A stretch of 64,000 bases of DNA from assembly GCF_030263935.1 (NCBI RefSeq), contig NZ_CP127162.1, forward strand, positions 1,621,501-1,685,500, written 5' to 3'. Position 1 is the stretch's first letter. Each line of letters starts with the position of its first letter. The notes beneath the pieces were generated by a model. It worked only from the letters and a program-made list of their open reading frames with translations. It ran no database searches and had not been told where the DNA came from. Both the position numbers and the translations under genes were made by a program. This DNA comes from Paenibacillus polygoni. GTDB taxonomy: Bacteria; Bacillota; Bacilli; Paenibacillales; Paenibacillaceae. Below, piece by piece: positions 45,443-53,770 of this stretch.

Positions 45443-45571
45443 GTGAGCGATTTAAAAGATGTAATGGAAACCATGTTTATACTGATCGTCATTTTAATCG
45501 CATGTCCTGTCATGCTCATCTGGTTAAAGCGGAAAAACAAACGTAATCGACAACATACGAAACGGATGTGA
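45443..45571 (+). CDS. 42-residue single-span membrane protein
   Basis: A GTG start with a GAGAGAGGG site about 12 bases upstream opens 42 codons: a short polar head, one hydrophobic helix (FILIVILIACPVMLIWL) and a strongly basic tail (KRKNKRNRQHTKRM), the positive-inside pattern of a real membrane peptide. Its stop overlaps the possible GTG start of the next gene (ATGTGA). It is too short for homology calls. Confidence 0.5.
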   Translation: MSDLKDVMETMFILIVILIACPVMLIWLKRKNKRNRQHTKRM

Positions 45572-46020
45572 CTTCAATGTACTACGTAAATATTGATCAA
45601 ATTAATTTACGCCTTAACAGCGTTCCTGAAATTACAGCTGCACTCAGGGAAGTTTCTTCGAAATGGGATGGAAGTCTGCTGTACGGCATGGTTCAGGAAA
45701 GAGCACTTCATCTGGCTATAGAGACGGTGACAGACGTTGGAAGTTACCTCATTGATGGTTTTATTCTACGCGATGCGAGCAGTTATGAAGATATTGTTGA
45801 AATTGTTCATGAAGCGGGAGCTTTTGACGAAGAGAGTTATCGTTTATTTATGAATCTTGTGTCCCTTCGTAAGCCGCTCGTTCAGGATTATTATGCCTGG
45901 GATCGGACAAGTCTTCATGAGATGACAGTACAGCTGCCTGCTGTATTAGACCGATTTGGGGAACAGGTTCGTGCATATCTTGAGCTTGAACTCGGACCGT
46001 TTCAGAAAGTGAGAAGCTAA
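45568..46020 (+). CDS. DUF86 / HepT-like protein (YutE-like)
   Basis: The 150-residue all-helical protein starts at GTG 45568 or ATG 45577. It contains ERALHLAIETVTDVGSYLIDGFILRD, SYEDIVEI and the C-terminal FRNLVSLR-like FMNLVSLRKPLVQDYYAWD. This matches the DUF86/HepT group and, closely, the YutE type. Toxin HepT has a RX4-6H motif in this region, and here ER-ALHL and the region after LVSLR lack the exact HXY. No MntA nucleotidyltransferase partner is next to it, so it is probably a chromosomal housekeeping version. Confidence 0.75.
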   Translation: MTSMYYVNIDQINLRLNSVPEITAALREVSSKWDGSLLYGMVQERALHLAIETVTDVGSYLIDGFILRDASSYEDIVEIVHEAGAFDEESYRLFMNLVSLRKPLVQDYYAWDRTSLHEMTVQLPAVLDRFGEQVRAYLELELGPFQKVRS

Positions 46021-46083
46021 TAAAAGGTATTCGAGAATTAGTAATGCTCGTAAAAGCAGTACCTTTCTTCAGGAGGAATCGTC

Positions 46084-47007
46084 ATGTCAGTTTCACAAAA
46101 TACAGATCAAAAACAGAATACAGGATTTCATCCGGTATATATGGCCGAACTTTTGTTTAAAGAACGCCCTGTGTTTCGTGAGGAAAAATTAATGGAAGTG
46201 ATGCGGCGAATTACCGGGAATGCCCGCGTGCTTAAGAAACGTTCAAAAGATGGAGCGGCAGTTCCTGTAGGAACTTCCTCTTCTTCAGGCGCAGCTTCTG
46301 AGACAGAAGAGCAGGAACCTATGGTCATTATGCATACAGAATTCATGGTGCCATTTGAGGATGGCACGGTTCCTGCACAAACCTGTATTTTACCGGCTCA
46401 GGAAATCGCAGATAAAAAACGATTTAAAGGTTCATTAGAGCAGTCTTGGCACTGGAAAGAAGCTGCGGGAGTTACCTGCGATTGCCAGTATCAGATTCGA
46501 ATCCATGACTTGTTTACAGCAGCATTGCCTCATAAAGAACGGCTGCAGCTTTTTCAGCAGGCACTCCGTGCTGTGCTTGAGGTTGTTCCCTGTGATGCGC
46601 TTTATTTCTATGGCAGTGACAAGATTGTTGAACCTGGTGCTTATACGCAGGCCTTGCAGAACGGAGATCATCTCTACGGTGCGATGAATGTCCGTTTGTA
46701 TCAAGCGGGAGGAACAGAGATTCGCCGAGAATTCGTGATGGATACGGTGGGGCTGTCTTCACTTGGTGTTCCGGATTTTCAGTGTCACTTCTCAGGTCTT
46801 GATCCCGACAAAGTAGCACAAACGCTGTTTGGAGCAGCTTATTATTTATTTGATCAAGGGGATGTCATTCTCGACGGGCAGCTGCTGGGTACAGCGGATT
46901 CCCAGCGCTGGCGCTGTGAGCATCAGGAATCGATTGTATCTCCAAGAAGATACGTCATTGATCTTGATCCAGGGGCTCCTTATTATGCAGGTCAAATCGA
47001 GCCGTAA
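46084..47007 (+). CDS. DUF4261-like protein
   Basis: The 307-residue cytoplasmic protein has an acidic, low-complexity stretch (about 65-85, SSSSGAASETEEQE) and a C-terminal half of alpha/beta type with DALYFYGSDKIVEPGAY and GLSSLGVPDFQCHFSGLDP, features I associate with DUF4261. Function is unknown. AGGAGG lies seven bases before the ATG. The family call is moderate. Confidence 0.6.
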   Translation: MSVSQNTDQKQNTGFHPVYMAELLFKERPVFREEKLMEVMRRITGNARVLKKRSKDGAAVPVGTSSSSGAASETEEQEPMVIMHTEFMVPFEDGTVPAQTCILPAQEIADKKRFKGSLEQSWHWKEAAGVTCDCQYQIRIHDLFTAALPHKERLQLFQQALRAVLEVVPCDALYFYGSDKIVEPGAYTQALQNGDHLYGAMNVRLYQAGGTEIRREFVMDTVGLSSLGVPDFQCHFSGLDPDKVAQTLFGAAYYLFDQGDVILDGQLLGTADSQRWRCEHQESIVSPRRYVIDLDPGAPYYAGQIEP

Positions 47008-47114
47008 GTGTTTTTGAATAAATAATTCTCCGTAAGTGTGTCAAGTCAAGCTCCTCCTGCTTATAATGCGGTAACAAGAGATGGGCATTCGCCCGGATAG
47101 CAGGAGGAGAGAAC

Positions 47115-47576
47115 ATGATGGAATGGAGTGTGACTGTTGCTGCGGGAGCGTTTGTTATCCTCTCCGCTTTCATGATTGCGGTGCTTATGAATGTGCGAAG
47201 ACTAATGAAGCAGTTACAAGACACCGCCTTACAGATGGAAGAACGAGCGCATTTATTGACCGTGGATGCAGTTCAGCTGCTTCAAAGAACGGATCATACG
47301 GTGCTCCTGATGCAGGAACATCTCCGTAAGTCAGCTTCTTTTATGGAATCCATGGAAGCAGCGGGAACGGTGATCAGGTCAAAGGCGCAGCAGGTTGATA
47401 ACATCAGCTCTGCCATTACCCATTCTGTTATGCAGCATGTCCAGCATGCTCATGAAGAAAATCAGCAGCGTATGAGTCCATTGTTTCGTTCTCTTGATGC
47501 CGGGCTGACCTTATGGTCTGTCTGGCAGCGTTTCTCCAAAGCGTCCGGTGAACCGACCCAGGGTGAGAAGGAGTGA
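47115..47576 (+). CDS. DUF948 family membrane protein (YtxG-like)
   Basis: The 153-residue protein has one N-terminal membrane span (about 6-26) followed by a long coiled-coil-like region with many Gln, Glu and Met. This is the DUF948 layout. It is followed after eight bases by the YtxH-like gene, the same pair (ytxG-ytxH) found among general-stress genes in Bacillus. CAGGAGGAGAG precedes the ATG. Confidence 0.75.
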   Translation: MMEWSVTVAAGAFVILSAFMIAVLMNVRRLMKQLQDTALQMEERAHLLTVDAVQLLQRTDHTVLLMQEHLRKSASFMESMEAAGTVIRSKAQQVDNISSAITHSVMQHVQHAHEENQQRMSPLFRSLDAGLTLWSVWQRFSKASGEPTQGEKE

Positions 47577-47583
47577 GCTTGAC

Positions 47584-47940
47584 ATGAATGATAAAAGCAA
47601 AGGTTTGCTATGGGGAACATTCATTGGGAGTATTGCAGGTTCGATTGCTGCGCTGCTCTTCGCACCTAAGGCAGGAGCAGAACTGCGTCAAGATATTTCC
47701 GATGGGGCAAAGCTCGTTACCGAGAAAAGTCAAGATTTAGCCACGAAGTTTACGGATCAAAGTTCTCAACTTTCTGCTAAAGTCGTGGAAAAGACGGAAG
47801 GAATCATTCAAGAATTCCGTTCGGTTTGTAAAACAAAACCCGTGTTCGTCACGGTATCCTCACTCAGCAGCGCGGAAGAAGAGGCAAGTATAGAAGAATC
47901 TATACTTGCCGAAATCAAGAAAATTAATGAGAGTAAGTAA
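47584..47940 (+). CDS. YtxH domain protein
   Basis: Start at ATG 47584, with AAGGAG at 47567-47572. The 118-residue protein begins with a Gly-rich membrane span (GLLWGTFIGSIAGSIAALLFAPKAGAELRQD), which is the YtxH signature, followed by a helical amphipathic part. Partner of the DUF948 protein just upstream. It is probably a general-stress membrane protein of unknown mechanism. Confidence 0.82.
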   Translation: MNDKSKGLLWGTFIGSIAGSIAALLFAPKAGAELRQDISDGAKLVTEKSQDLATKFTDQSSQLSAKVVEKTEGIIQEFRSVCKTKPVFVTVSSLSSAEEEASIEESILAEIKKINESK

Positions 47941-48024
47941 TTTTAACTTAGTTATAATTTAGTTATATAAATTAGTTATAACTGAGGAATCCATAAGAAT
48001 TCATGATTTAGCTGCGTAGCTGAT

Positions 48025-48082
48025 AAAAGGTCTGTGACTTCTTCCTGCGGTTCATTACTGCAGGAAGAAGTCAGGCCTTTTT
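48025..48082 (+). terminator. Terminator after ytxH-like gene
   Basis: Long stem: outer AAAAGGTCT/AGGCCTTTT and inner GACTTCTTCCTGC/GCAGGAAGAAGTC. It has potential in both directions. Just upstream (47946-47983) are three copies of TTAGTTATA, with no known meaning. Confidence 0.8.
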
Positions 48083-48198
48083 GTAATGTGGAATTGTTGA
48101 AGGCTTGTGTGAAATGGAGTAAGATGTAGGTACCTTTTTGCCAAGTAAATCATAATGTAAAGGTGAAAAGAAGGGAAATTATTGAAGAAGGAAGCGGT

Positions 48199-49014
48199 GT
48201 GTTCGTGCAACAAGCTATTGCTATATTAGACTCTGGTGTTGGAGGATTGACCGTTGCCAAAGAAATTATGCGTCAACTCCCTCGGGAAAAAGTGATTTAT
48301 TTTGGAGACACTGCCCGTACACCATACGGACCCCGTACGTCCGAAGAAGTAATACATTTTACAGAACAGATTGTTGATTTTTTGGTTCAGTTTGACCCAA
48401 AAGTGATCGTCATTGCATGTAATACCGCTACAGCTGCTGCCCTGGAGCATATTAAGAGAAAAGTAGATATCCCGGTTATTGGTGTCATTCATCCTGGGGC
48501 TCGTGCAGCGATTAGCGCTACAAAAACAGCGAATATTGGTGTCATTGGCACGGTAGGTACGATTAACAGCGGGGCTTACACCGAAGCATTAAAACAGTTA
48601 TCTCCTTATGTTCATGTGGAAAGCCTGGCTTGTCCTGCACTTGTTCCACTTGTAGAGCAAGGGGATTTTCGCTCGGAACATGCCAAAAACACGGTAGAAA
48701 CTTCACTATCACGAATGAAGGAATTCCCTATAGATACACTCATTCTGGGATGTACGCATTATCCATTTTTGACGGATTGTATCAAAGAAGTGATGGGGCC
48801 GGGCGTGAAGCTGATTAGCTCAGCAGATGAAACTGCGAGAGAAACCAGCACGATTTTACATGATAAACGCAAGCTGGCTACGATAGAGGATACGCCGGTT
48901 CACCAGTTTTTCTGCAGCGGAGATCCAGAGATGTTCCAAAGCATAGCCCGTTCATGGCTTGGGGAACAGATTAAGAATACTCCTGTTGTATGGCAAGTAT
49001 CCAAAATGCTGTAA
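48199..49014 (+). CDS. murI: Glutamate racemase
   Basis: The start is uncertain. GTG at 48199 has AAGGA six bases upstream. GTG at 48205 gives the usual family start (Q-Q-A-I-A-I-L-D-S-G-V-G-G). The longer frame from 48163 is unlikely. The protein of about 270 residues has the paired catalytic cysteines in CNTATAAAL and GCTHYPFL, and the conserved ILDSGVGGLTV and FGDTARTPYG. It makes D-glutamate for peptidoglycan, in the cytoplasm. It is also called racE in bacilli. Confidence 0.93.
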   Translation: MFVQQAIAILDSGVGGLTVAKEIMRQLPREKVIYFGDTARTPYGPRTSEEVIHFTEQIVDFLVQFDPKVIVIACNTATAAALEHIKRKVDIPVIGVIHPGARAAISATKTANIGVIGTVGTINSGAYTEALKQLSPYVHVESLACPALVPLVEQGDFRSEHAKNTVETSLSRMKEFPIDTLILGCTHYPFLTDCIKEVMGPGVKLISSADETARETSTILHDKRKLATIEDTPVHQFFCSGDPEMFQSIARSWLGEQIKNTPVVWQVSKML

Positions 49015-49037
49015 CGATAACTTCATTCCATTTGTAT

Positions 49038-49087
49038 AAAAAAGCAACCTCTAGTCTGATTTTTTTGCGGGCTTAGGTTGCTTTTTT
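49038..49087 (+). terminator. Terminator after murI
   Basis: Arms AAAAGCAACCT and AGGTTGCTTTT pair across a 24-base loop, followed by T residues. Confidence 0.75.
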
Positions 49088-49193
49088 ATGGTTTGCGGTC
49101 ATGACTTTGATATCGATGATTTTCACGGTGGACAAAGACATATGCATATACTGCGGTAACATACGTTTTCGTTTTCTCATAGGAGGGATAAGG

Positions 49194-50093
49194 ATGGAAC
49201 GGTATGGATATCGGGAATTAGTAAATGACCTGGAAGAAATCTGCTCGGGCAATCCTGGGATAAGATACGGTGTAATCGGAAAAAGCGTGATGGGGAAAGA
49301 TATCCCCTATATAGCCATAGGGAAGGGGGAAACCCACCTACATGTGAATGCAGGGATGCATTCAAATGAATGGCTGAATGTTCCGTGTCTGATGTTTTTT
49401 GTGAAAAACTATATTAAAGCATTGAATGAAAGATCGACATTTCATGGCCATTCGCCGGAACTTTGGTTTGAAGAAATTACATTGTGGGTACTACCTATGT
49501 TAAACCCAGATGGGATTGAACTCGTACTAAGTGGACCGCAGGAAGACCATCCTTGGAAGAAAGAAGTACTGGAGTTAAATGGGGGAGACACAGATTTTTC
49601 TAACTGGAAAGCCAACATTCGCGGTGTAGATTTAAACGATCAGTTTCCCGCCTTTTGGCAGGAGGAGGCAAGCCGGCGAGAGAAAACGAGGCCCGGTCCA
49701 AGAGATTTTGGGGGAGAGAGCCCTTTGTCTGAACCTGAATCTGTTGCTTTGGCAAGCTTCACAAAAGAAAAAAAGTTTGATGCGGTCATTGCTCTTCACA
49801 GCCAGGGTCAAGAAGTATACTGGAATTATCGTAATGCGGAGCCATCTTATAGTGAGAACTGGGCTGTGCAGCTGGCTGATGCTGCCGGGTACAAAGCGGT
49901 AAAACTTTTCGGAAGTGATGCAGGATATAAAGACTGGTTTATTCTTGAGTTCAGAAGACCAGGATTTACGGTGGAAACAGGACTTGGTGTGAATCCGCTG
50001 CCCGTGTCACAGTACGATACGATTGCTGAGGAAGTGGAGCAGATTATGGTGACCGCGATGACGCTTATGAGTGCAAAACAAAACGGTGAATAG
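49194..50093 (+). CDS. M14 family zinc carboxypeptidase (gamma-D-Glu-mDAP endopeptidase type)
   Basis: ATG 49194 is set by AGGAGGGATA just upstream. The 299-residue protein has the M14 zinc site: MHSNEW (His and Glu), the ALHSQGQ His, plus LPMLNPDGIEL and the C-terminal FTVETGLGVNPL with the catalytic Glu. There is no signal peptide. Bacterial M14 enzymes of this size cut the gamma-D-Glu-meso-DAP bond in muropeptide recycling, which agrees with the murI gene upstream. A hairpin with little T run lies at 50095-50146. Confidence 0.82.
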   Translation: MERYGYRELVNDLEEICSGNPGIRYGVIGKSVMGKDIPYIAIGKGETHLHVNAGMHSNEWLNVPCLMFFVKNYIKALNERSTFHGHSPELWFEEITLWVLPMLNPDGIELVLSGPQEDHPWKKEVLELNGGDTDFSNWKANIRGVDLNDQFPAFWQEEASRREKTRPGPRDFGGESPLSEPESVALASFTKEKKFDAVIALHSQGQEVYWNYRNAEPSYSENWAVQLADAAGYKAVKLFGSDAGYKDWFILEFRRPGFTVETGLGVNPLPVSQYDTIAEEVEQIMVTAMTLMSAKQNGE

Positions 50094-50184
50094 GATGAAG
50101 AAGGCGCAGGAGGGAAATGATACATGCCCTCCGTATGCCTTCATTATGCTATGATAATCATATTCTGAACTAAGGAAGGAGTAC

Positions 50185-50454
50185 ATGACAATGAAATGGA
50201 GAAGATTATTTTCATTAAATAGATGGTCCCATGTTTTTAGACGTTTACCTGCATTGCTCACTTCTTCTAAGGTGTCGATGTTTGATAAAATGTTATTTCT
50301 TGTTCCTGCTCTTTTGTATTGGGTACTGCCAGATGTGCTGCCGTTCATGCCCATTGATGATATCGGTGTGACGATGCTGCTGATGAACTGGTTCGTGACA
50401 AGAGCAGAGCGTAAATATTCAATTAATGCTCCTAGTGATCTAAGTAATCGGTAA
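50185..50454 (+). CDS. DUF1232 (YkvA-like) small membrane protein
   Basis: The 89-residue protein has the DUF1232 core LVPALLYWVLPDVLPFMPIDDIGV (about 42-65), with a basic N-terminus and a polar C-terminus. Probably one or two membrane helices. Function is unknown. AAGGAAGGAG precedes the ATG. Confidence 0.8.
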   Translation: MTMKWRRLFSLNRWSHVFRRLPALLTSSKVSMFDKMLFLVPALLYWVLPDVLPFMPIDDIGVTMLLMNWFVTRAERKYSINAPSDLSNR

Positions 50455-50592
50455 AAATGAGAGGTTATTCCTTGCGATTTAAGCTGTTCTTGATTAAAAT
50501 ATAATGTATTGTCAATGGACAGGCTTATCATCTTCACATTTTAATGCCTGAAGCACTGATCACTATTTATAGATTCTAGGAGATGAATATAC

Positions 50593-50895
50593 ATGAAAGT
50601 AAAGATCACTCGTAACGCTGCAAAAGTATTGAAACGTGAACTGGACTTACCTGAGAATGAAGGAAAATTGGTACGCGTTCTGATTACGCTGGATCATGGC
50701 GATCACGTGCATTATGGTATTGATTTTGATACACAAAAAGAAAATGATGAACTTGTTTCCACAGATAAAGAAATTGATGTTTTGCTTGAAAAAGGAAAAC
50801 CAATGCTTGAGAATATTAAAGTGGACTACCTTTACTTTCCAAGAGAAGGTTTTGTAATTACAGACCCTTCACAAGGGAACAATATTAATCATTAA
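50593..50895 (+). CDS. HesB-like protein without cysteines
   Basis: The 100-residue protein has the HesB/IscA-type fold pattern (MKVKITRNAAKVLKREL, a central HGDHVHYGIDFD and a C-terminal FVITDP). All three cysteines that hold the Fe-S cluster in true A-type carriers are missing, so it cannot be a normal cluster carrier. YneR-like proteins of bacilli are similar. Ribosome site TAGGAG. Confidence 0.78.
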   Translation: MKVKITRNAAKVLKRELDLPENEGKLVRVLITLDHGDHVHYGIDFDTQKENDELVSTDKEIDVLLEKGKPMLENIKVDYLYFPREGFVITDPSQGNNINH

Positions 50896-50923
50896 GCCTT
50901 TGGTGAAAGAAGAAGGGGAATAA

Positions 50924-51148
50924 ATGGCTAACGATATTAGAGTATGTGAGAAATGTAAGCACATCAAGCTGAAAAGTATGGTTCCAAAACTACAGAAGAT
51001 GGCTCCTGATGCTGATATTAAGATTGGATGTAAATCTTACTGCGGTCCTTGCGGTAAACGTGCATTTGTGTATATCAATGGACGATATATCAGTGCCCCT
51101 ACCGAAGATGAAGTACTTGCGAAAGCAGCTCCGTTTATAAAAAAATAA
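50924..51148 (+). CDS. DUF1450 (YuzB-like) cysteine protein
   Basis: The 74-residue protein has four cysteines as CEKC and CKSYCGPCGKR, consistent with a small thioredoxin-like or metal-binding fold typical of DUF1450. Function is unknown. The gene is 28 bases after the HesB-like gene with AAGAAGGGG upstream, so the two are likely co-transcribed. Confidence 0.82.
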   Translation: MANDIRVCEKCKHIKLKSMVPKLQKMAPDADIKIGCKSYCGPCGKRAFVYINGRYISAPTEDEVLAKAAPFIKK

Positions 51149-51229
51149 AGACCACTGCATAACCTCCCTGCTTTCAAACCATGCTAAGATTGCAGCAGGA
51201 TTTTGAGAGAAGGAGAGTGGTTTTTAACA

Positions 51230-51496
51230 ATGAAGCACGATCATTCCAGTTTGCTATCTTCCACTTTGGTTGCCCAGGCTTCGAGTTCCGTTAAGAAACT
51301 GCATCATGCAGTAACTGCGGCGGTATCTCAGCCTACAGAACAGCTCGTACAGCAGGCACAGAATCGATTGGTTCGTACCGAGAATACGGTAAGAGCGGCT
51401 GAGCAGCAAACCACCTATAGCGGAGTGGAATTTGCACAGGAGATTCTCTCAGAAGAGAAAGAACGTCTTTCATCCCTGAATGTGAGCAAGAAGTAA
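51230..51496 (+). CDS. Small Gln/Ser-rich helical protein, unknown
   Basis: ATG 51230 lies 15 bases after GAAGGAGAG. The 88-residue protein has no signal peptide or membrane span, and its middle is coiled-coil-like (QLVQQAQNRLVRTENTVRAA). No family was recognised. It is transcribed toward the LTA synthase gene, with a shared terminator between. Confidence 0.5.
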   Translation: MKHDHSSLLSSTLVAQASSSVKKLHHAVTAAVSQPTEQLVQQAQNRLVRTENTVRAAEQQTTYSGVEFAQEILSEEKERLSSLNVSKK

Positions 51497-51527
51497 ATAT
51501 TCAGTGAGTAGCGGCTTCATCACCCTG

Positions 51528-51576
51528 CACACCAAAAAACCTGTCTGCACGAATTGCGAACAGGTTTTTTGGTGTG
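51528..51576. terminator. Bidirectional terminator
   Basis: CACACCAAAAAACCTGT and ACAGGTTTTTTGGTGTG are a perfect 17-bp stem with A- and T-rich flanks, between the convergent small gene and the LTA synthase gene. Confidence 0.9.
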
Positions 51577-51584
51577 TAGAAACA

Positions 51585-53582
51585 TCATTCTTTAGCACGA
51601 AGCTTATGAATTAAGTTGTGTGTGATAAGCTGATCTGATATGGATAATTCTAATTTACTTTTTTCGTAAGATGGTTTGCACGCTTGGATATCGGTCTGTT
51701 TACCTGCGGGCATTTCATAACAGGATCCATTTTCGAACCGACGATCCTCCGAAGGAATATATACAAGATCACGGTTTGCGAAAGCGCCGGAGCGAAGTAC
51801 AGTCATCCGTTTGGAGGTACTTAGTAAGTCCGATCCCATAAGGTAATTATCTTCGGTAGAGATGCCGAGCAGATGCAGAACAGTAGGGGCTATATCTATT
51901 TGTCCAGCAGGTTCAAGGTAAATCCCGGCCTGGTCTCCATCCGGAAGGTGCATGAGCAAGGGAACCTGGTTCATAATTTGATGCATCTCAAGGTCGCTGA
52001 GTGATGTACCAAGAAATGTTTCATAATCTGCTTTTTCCTTGATGGAATTGTCATGGTCTCCATAGACGACAAGCAGGGTGTCATCCCATAGTCCTTCTTT
52101 CTTTAATTGTTCTACAAGTTCTCCGAGCGCTGCATCTACATAATGAATCGATTGTAAGTAATTACCCATCATACTTTTTCCAAGAGAGTCGGTGTTTAGT
52201 TCCCGCAGTGAAGCAGGTAAGCCATAAGGATGGTGACTGGTCAGGGTAGTCATAAAAGAATAGAATGGAGCCGGATTTTTCAATTGCTCTTCCGTTATAT
52301 AATCGACAGATTGTTTGAAAAAAGACTTATCACCAAGCGACCAGCCTACAGCTTCGTTCATAATATAGTTATTGCGGTTCTTAAATTCATCGTACCCCAT
52401 GTTTTTATACATCATATACCGATTCCAAAAACTGCTCTCATAGGCATGATAAGCGGCGGTATGGTATCCTTCGCTGCCCAGGATCGATGAGAGAGCGTCA
52501 TATTCATGATCCGGGTATCTAACAAAAACAGAACCTGTAGGGAGAGGATGCAGCGATATATTTGTCACAAAATCGGCGTCTGAAGTTCTTCCTTGGCCGG
52601 TTTGATGATAGAAATTTTTGAAATAAAGACTCTCCTTCATTAAGTTGTTAAAGTGTGGTGTAATTTCTTCTCCGCCAATTTCTTTACCGATTACAAAGTT
52701 CATGAAAGCTTCTACTTGAACAATAATTACGTTTTTTCCTTTATATTTCCCAAAAGTCTCCGCCGATGTGGCTTGTCTTGCTTCTTCTTGTTTTTCAGAA
52801 AAATAAGCAGTGGTTTCTTCCAGTTGTTCATGAGAGACGGGTGCCTGACTATTCATACGTTCTTTGTTGTAGCGATAAACATCGTAGCCATGGAAAGCAA
52901 GCAGACCGGTGACATTATAAAGAGTCATGTTCCACCAGTTTCCTTCAAAAAGTCCCGCAGCCCAAGTTTTACTGGAATGCTGGATAGGCCCAACTGTAAG
53001 TACAATCCCTAGAACGAGAGCGAGTACTCCGCTTACAAATCTGCTACGCTTAGAAACTTGCTGAGTCGTTTTTTGTTTTTGTACAGCATAGAGAGAACTG
53101 CGGTTTTTCCTGCTTTTTCGATATAAATGTATTACATAAAACAGCCCGCCTATGGCTAACAAGATAAGATCTATAAAGAACCATAGATCACTGCTATAGA
53201 TTAGAGAACGAATACTATCTCCGAGTGAGCCGACTTGTCCGGTCTGCAAGAGTACCGGGACAGTAATAAAATCGCCAAAATAACGATAATAGACAAGATC
53301 TGCAAAGATGATTCCCGTTAGAAGGAGGTTTAATAACGACAAAGTAAAGATCCGAATCCGTACAGGCAGCCACAATACCCAAAATGAAACGATAAGTAAG
53401 GAACCAGCGGCGATGATATAATCCGTTCGGCTCATATCTATATCTCTTGCGTTCAGTTCATCATGGAAATATCTGAGCTTTAGAATCATGATGATCAGAA
53501 ATAGAAGATAAGGCAGATAACTTCTAAGCCAGGTGAATTTTTTTGAATGTGAGACGAGTATGGGGTTTGAGATGTTAGGCAA
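51585..53582 (-). CDS. ltaS: Lipoteichoic acid synthase family protein (LtaS-like)
   Basis: TTG start with GGAGGG about six bases upstream. The 665-residue protein has five N-terminal membrane spans (to about residue 200) and an extracellular sulfatase-type domain (about 280-620). Expected catalytic residues are visible: Glu291 (VQVEAFMN), nucleophile Thr333 (GRTSDADF) and the VVYGDHDNS metal site. The enzyme transfers glycerol-phosphate from phosphatidylglycerol to grow lipoteichoic acid. A primase-type (YvgJ-like) role cannot be excluded. Confidence 0.9.
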   Translation of the reverse strand: MPNISNPILVSHSKKFTWLRSYLPYLLFLIIMILKLRYFHDELNARDIDMSRTDYIIAAGSLLIVSFWVLWLPVRIRIFTLSLLNLLLTGIIFADLVYYRYFGDFITVPVLLQTGQVGSLGDSIRSLIYSSDLWFFIDLILLAIGGLFYVIHLYRKSRKNRSSLYAVQKQKTTQQVSKRSRFVSGVLALVLGIVLTVGPIQHSSKTWAAGLFEGNWWNMTLYNVTGLLAFHGYDVYRYNKERMNSQAPVSHEQLEETTAYFSEKQEEARQATSAETFGKYKGKNVIIVQVEAFMNFVIGKEIGGEEITPHFNNLMKESLYFKNFYHQTGQGRTSDADFVTNISLHPLPTGSVFVRYPDHEYDALSSILGSEGYHTAAYHAYESSFWNRYMMYKNMGYDEFKNRNNYIMNEAVGWSLGDKSFFKQSVDYITEEQLKNPAPFYSFMTTLTSHHPYGLPASLRELNTDSLGKSMMGNYLQSIHYVDAALGELVEQLKKEGLWDDTLLVVYGDHDNSIKEKADYETFLGTSLSDLEMHQIMNQVPLLMHLPDGDQAGIYLEPAGQIDIAPTVLHLLGISTEDNYLMGSDLLSTSKRMTVLRSGAFANRDLVYIPSEDRRFENGSCYEMPAGKQTDIQACKPSYEKSKLELSISDQLITHNLIHKLRAKE

Positions 53583-53730
53583 TAGGTACCCTCCAAGTAA
53601 ACTTTTTTAGAATGAGATTTTGGATTTCCTGTATTATTATATCGCCTTAAATCAGAGTAATAAACGTCAAGGTTTACAAAAGAGAAAATAGCGCTTAGTA
53701 ATAACGACTTACTAAGGGGAAAATAAAAAA

Positions 53731-53765
53731 AAGAGGGTAAACAATTACGTTTACTCCCTCTTTGT
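53731..53765 (-). terminator. Terminator after the RlmL-type gene
   Basis: Read on the minus strand, AAGAGGGAGTAAAC pairs with GTTTACCCTCTT and runs into a T-rich tract. Confidence 0.8.
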
Positions 53766-53770
53766 GTATG

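Noticed and set aside
46514..46819. Minus-strand frames opposite the DUF4261-like gene
   Set aside because: Antisense shadows without ribosome sites. The plus-strand gene has a clear AGGAGG.
47946..47983. Three TTAGTTATA copies as an operator array
   Set aside because: The stretch is short and AT-rich, and the copies are close to chance expectation for such composition. They lie just upstream of a terminator, not a gene start.
50007..50537. 176-codon minus-strand frame over the YkvA-like gene
   Set aside because: It overlaps the M14 gene end and the DUF1232 gene, both with good ribosome sites and family matches. The antisense protein looks random.
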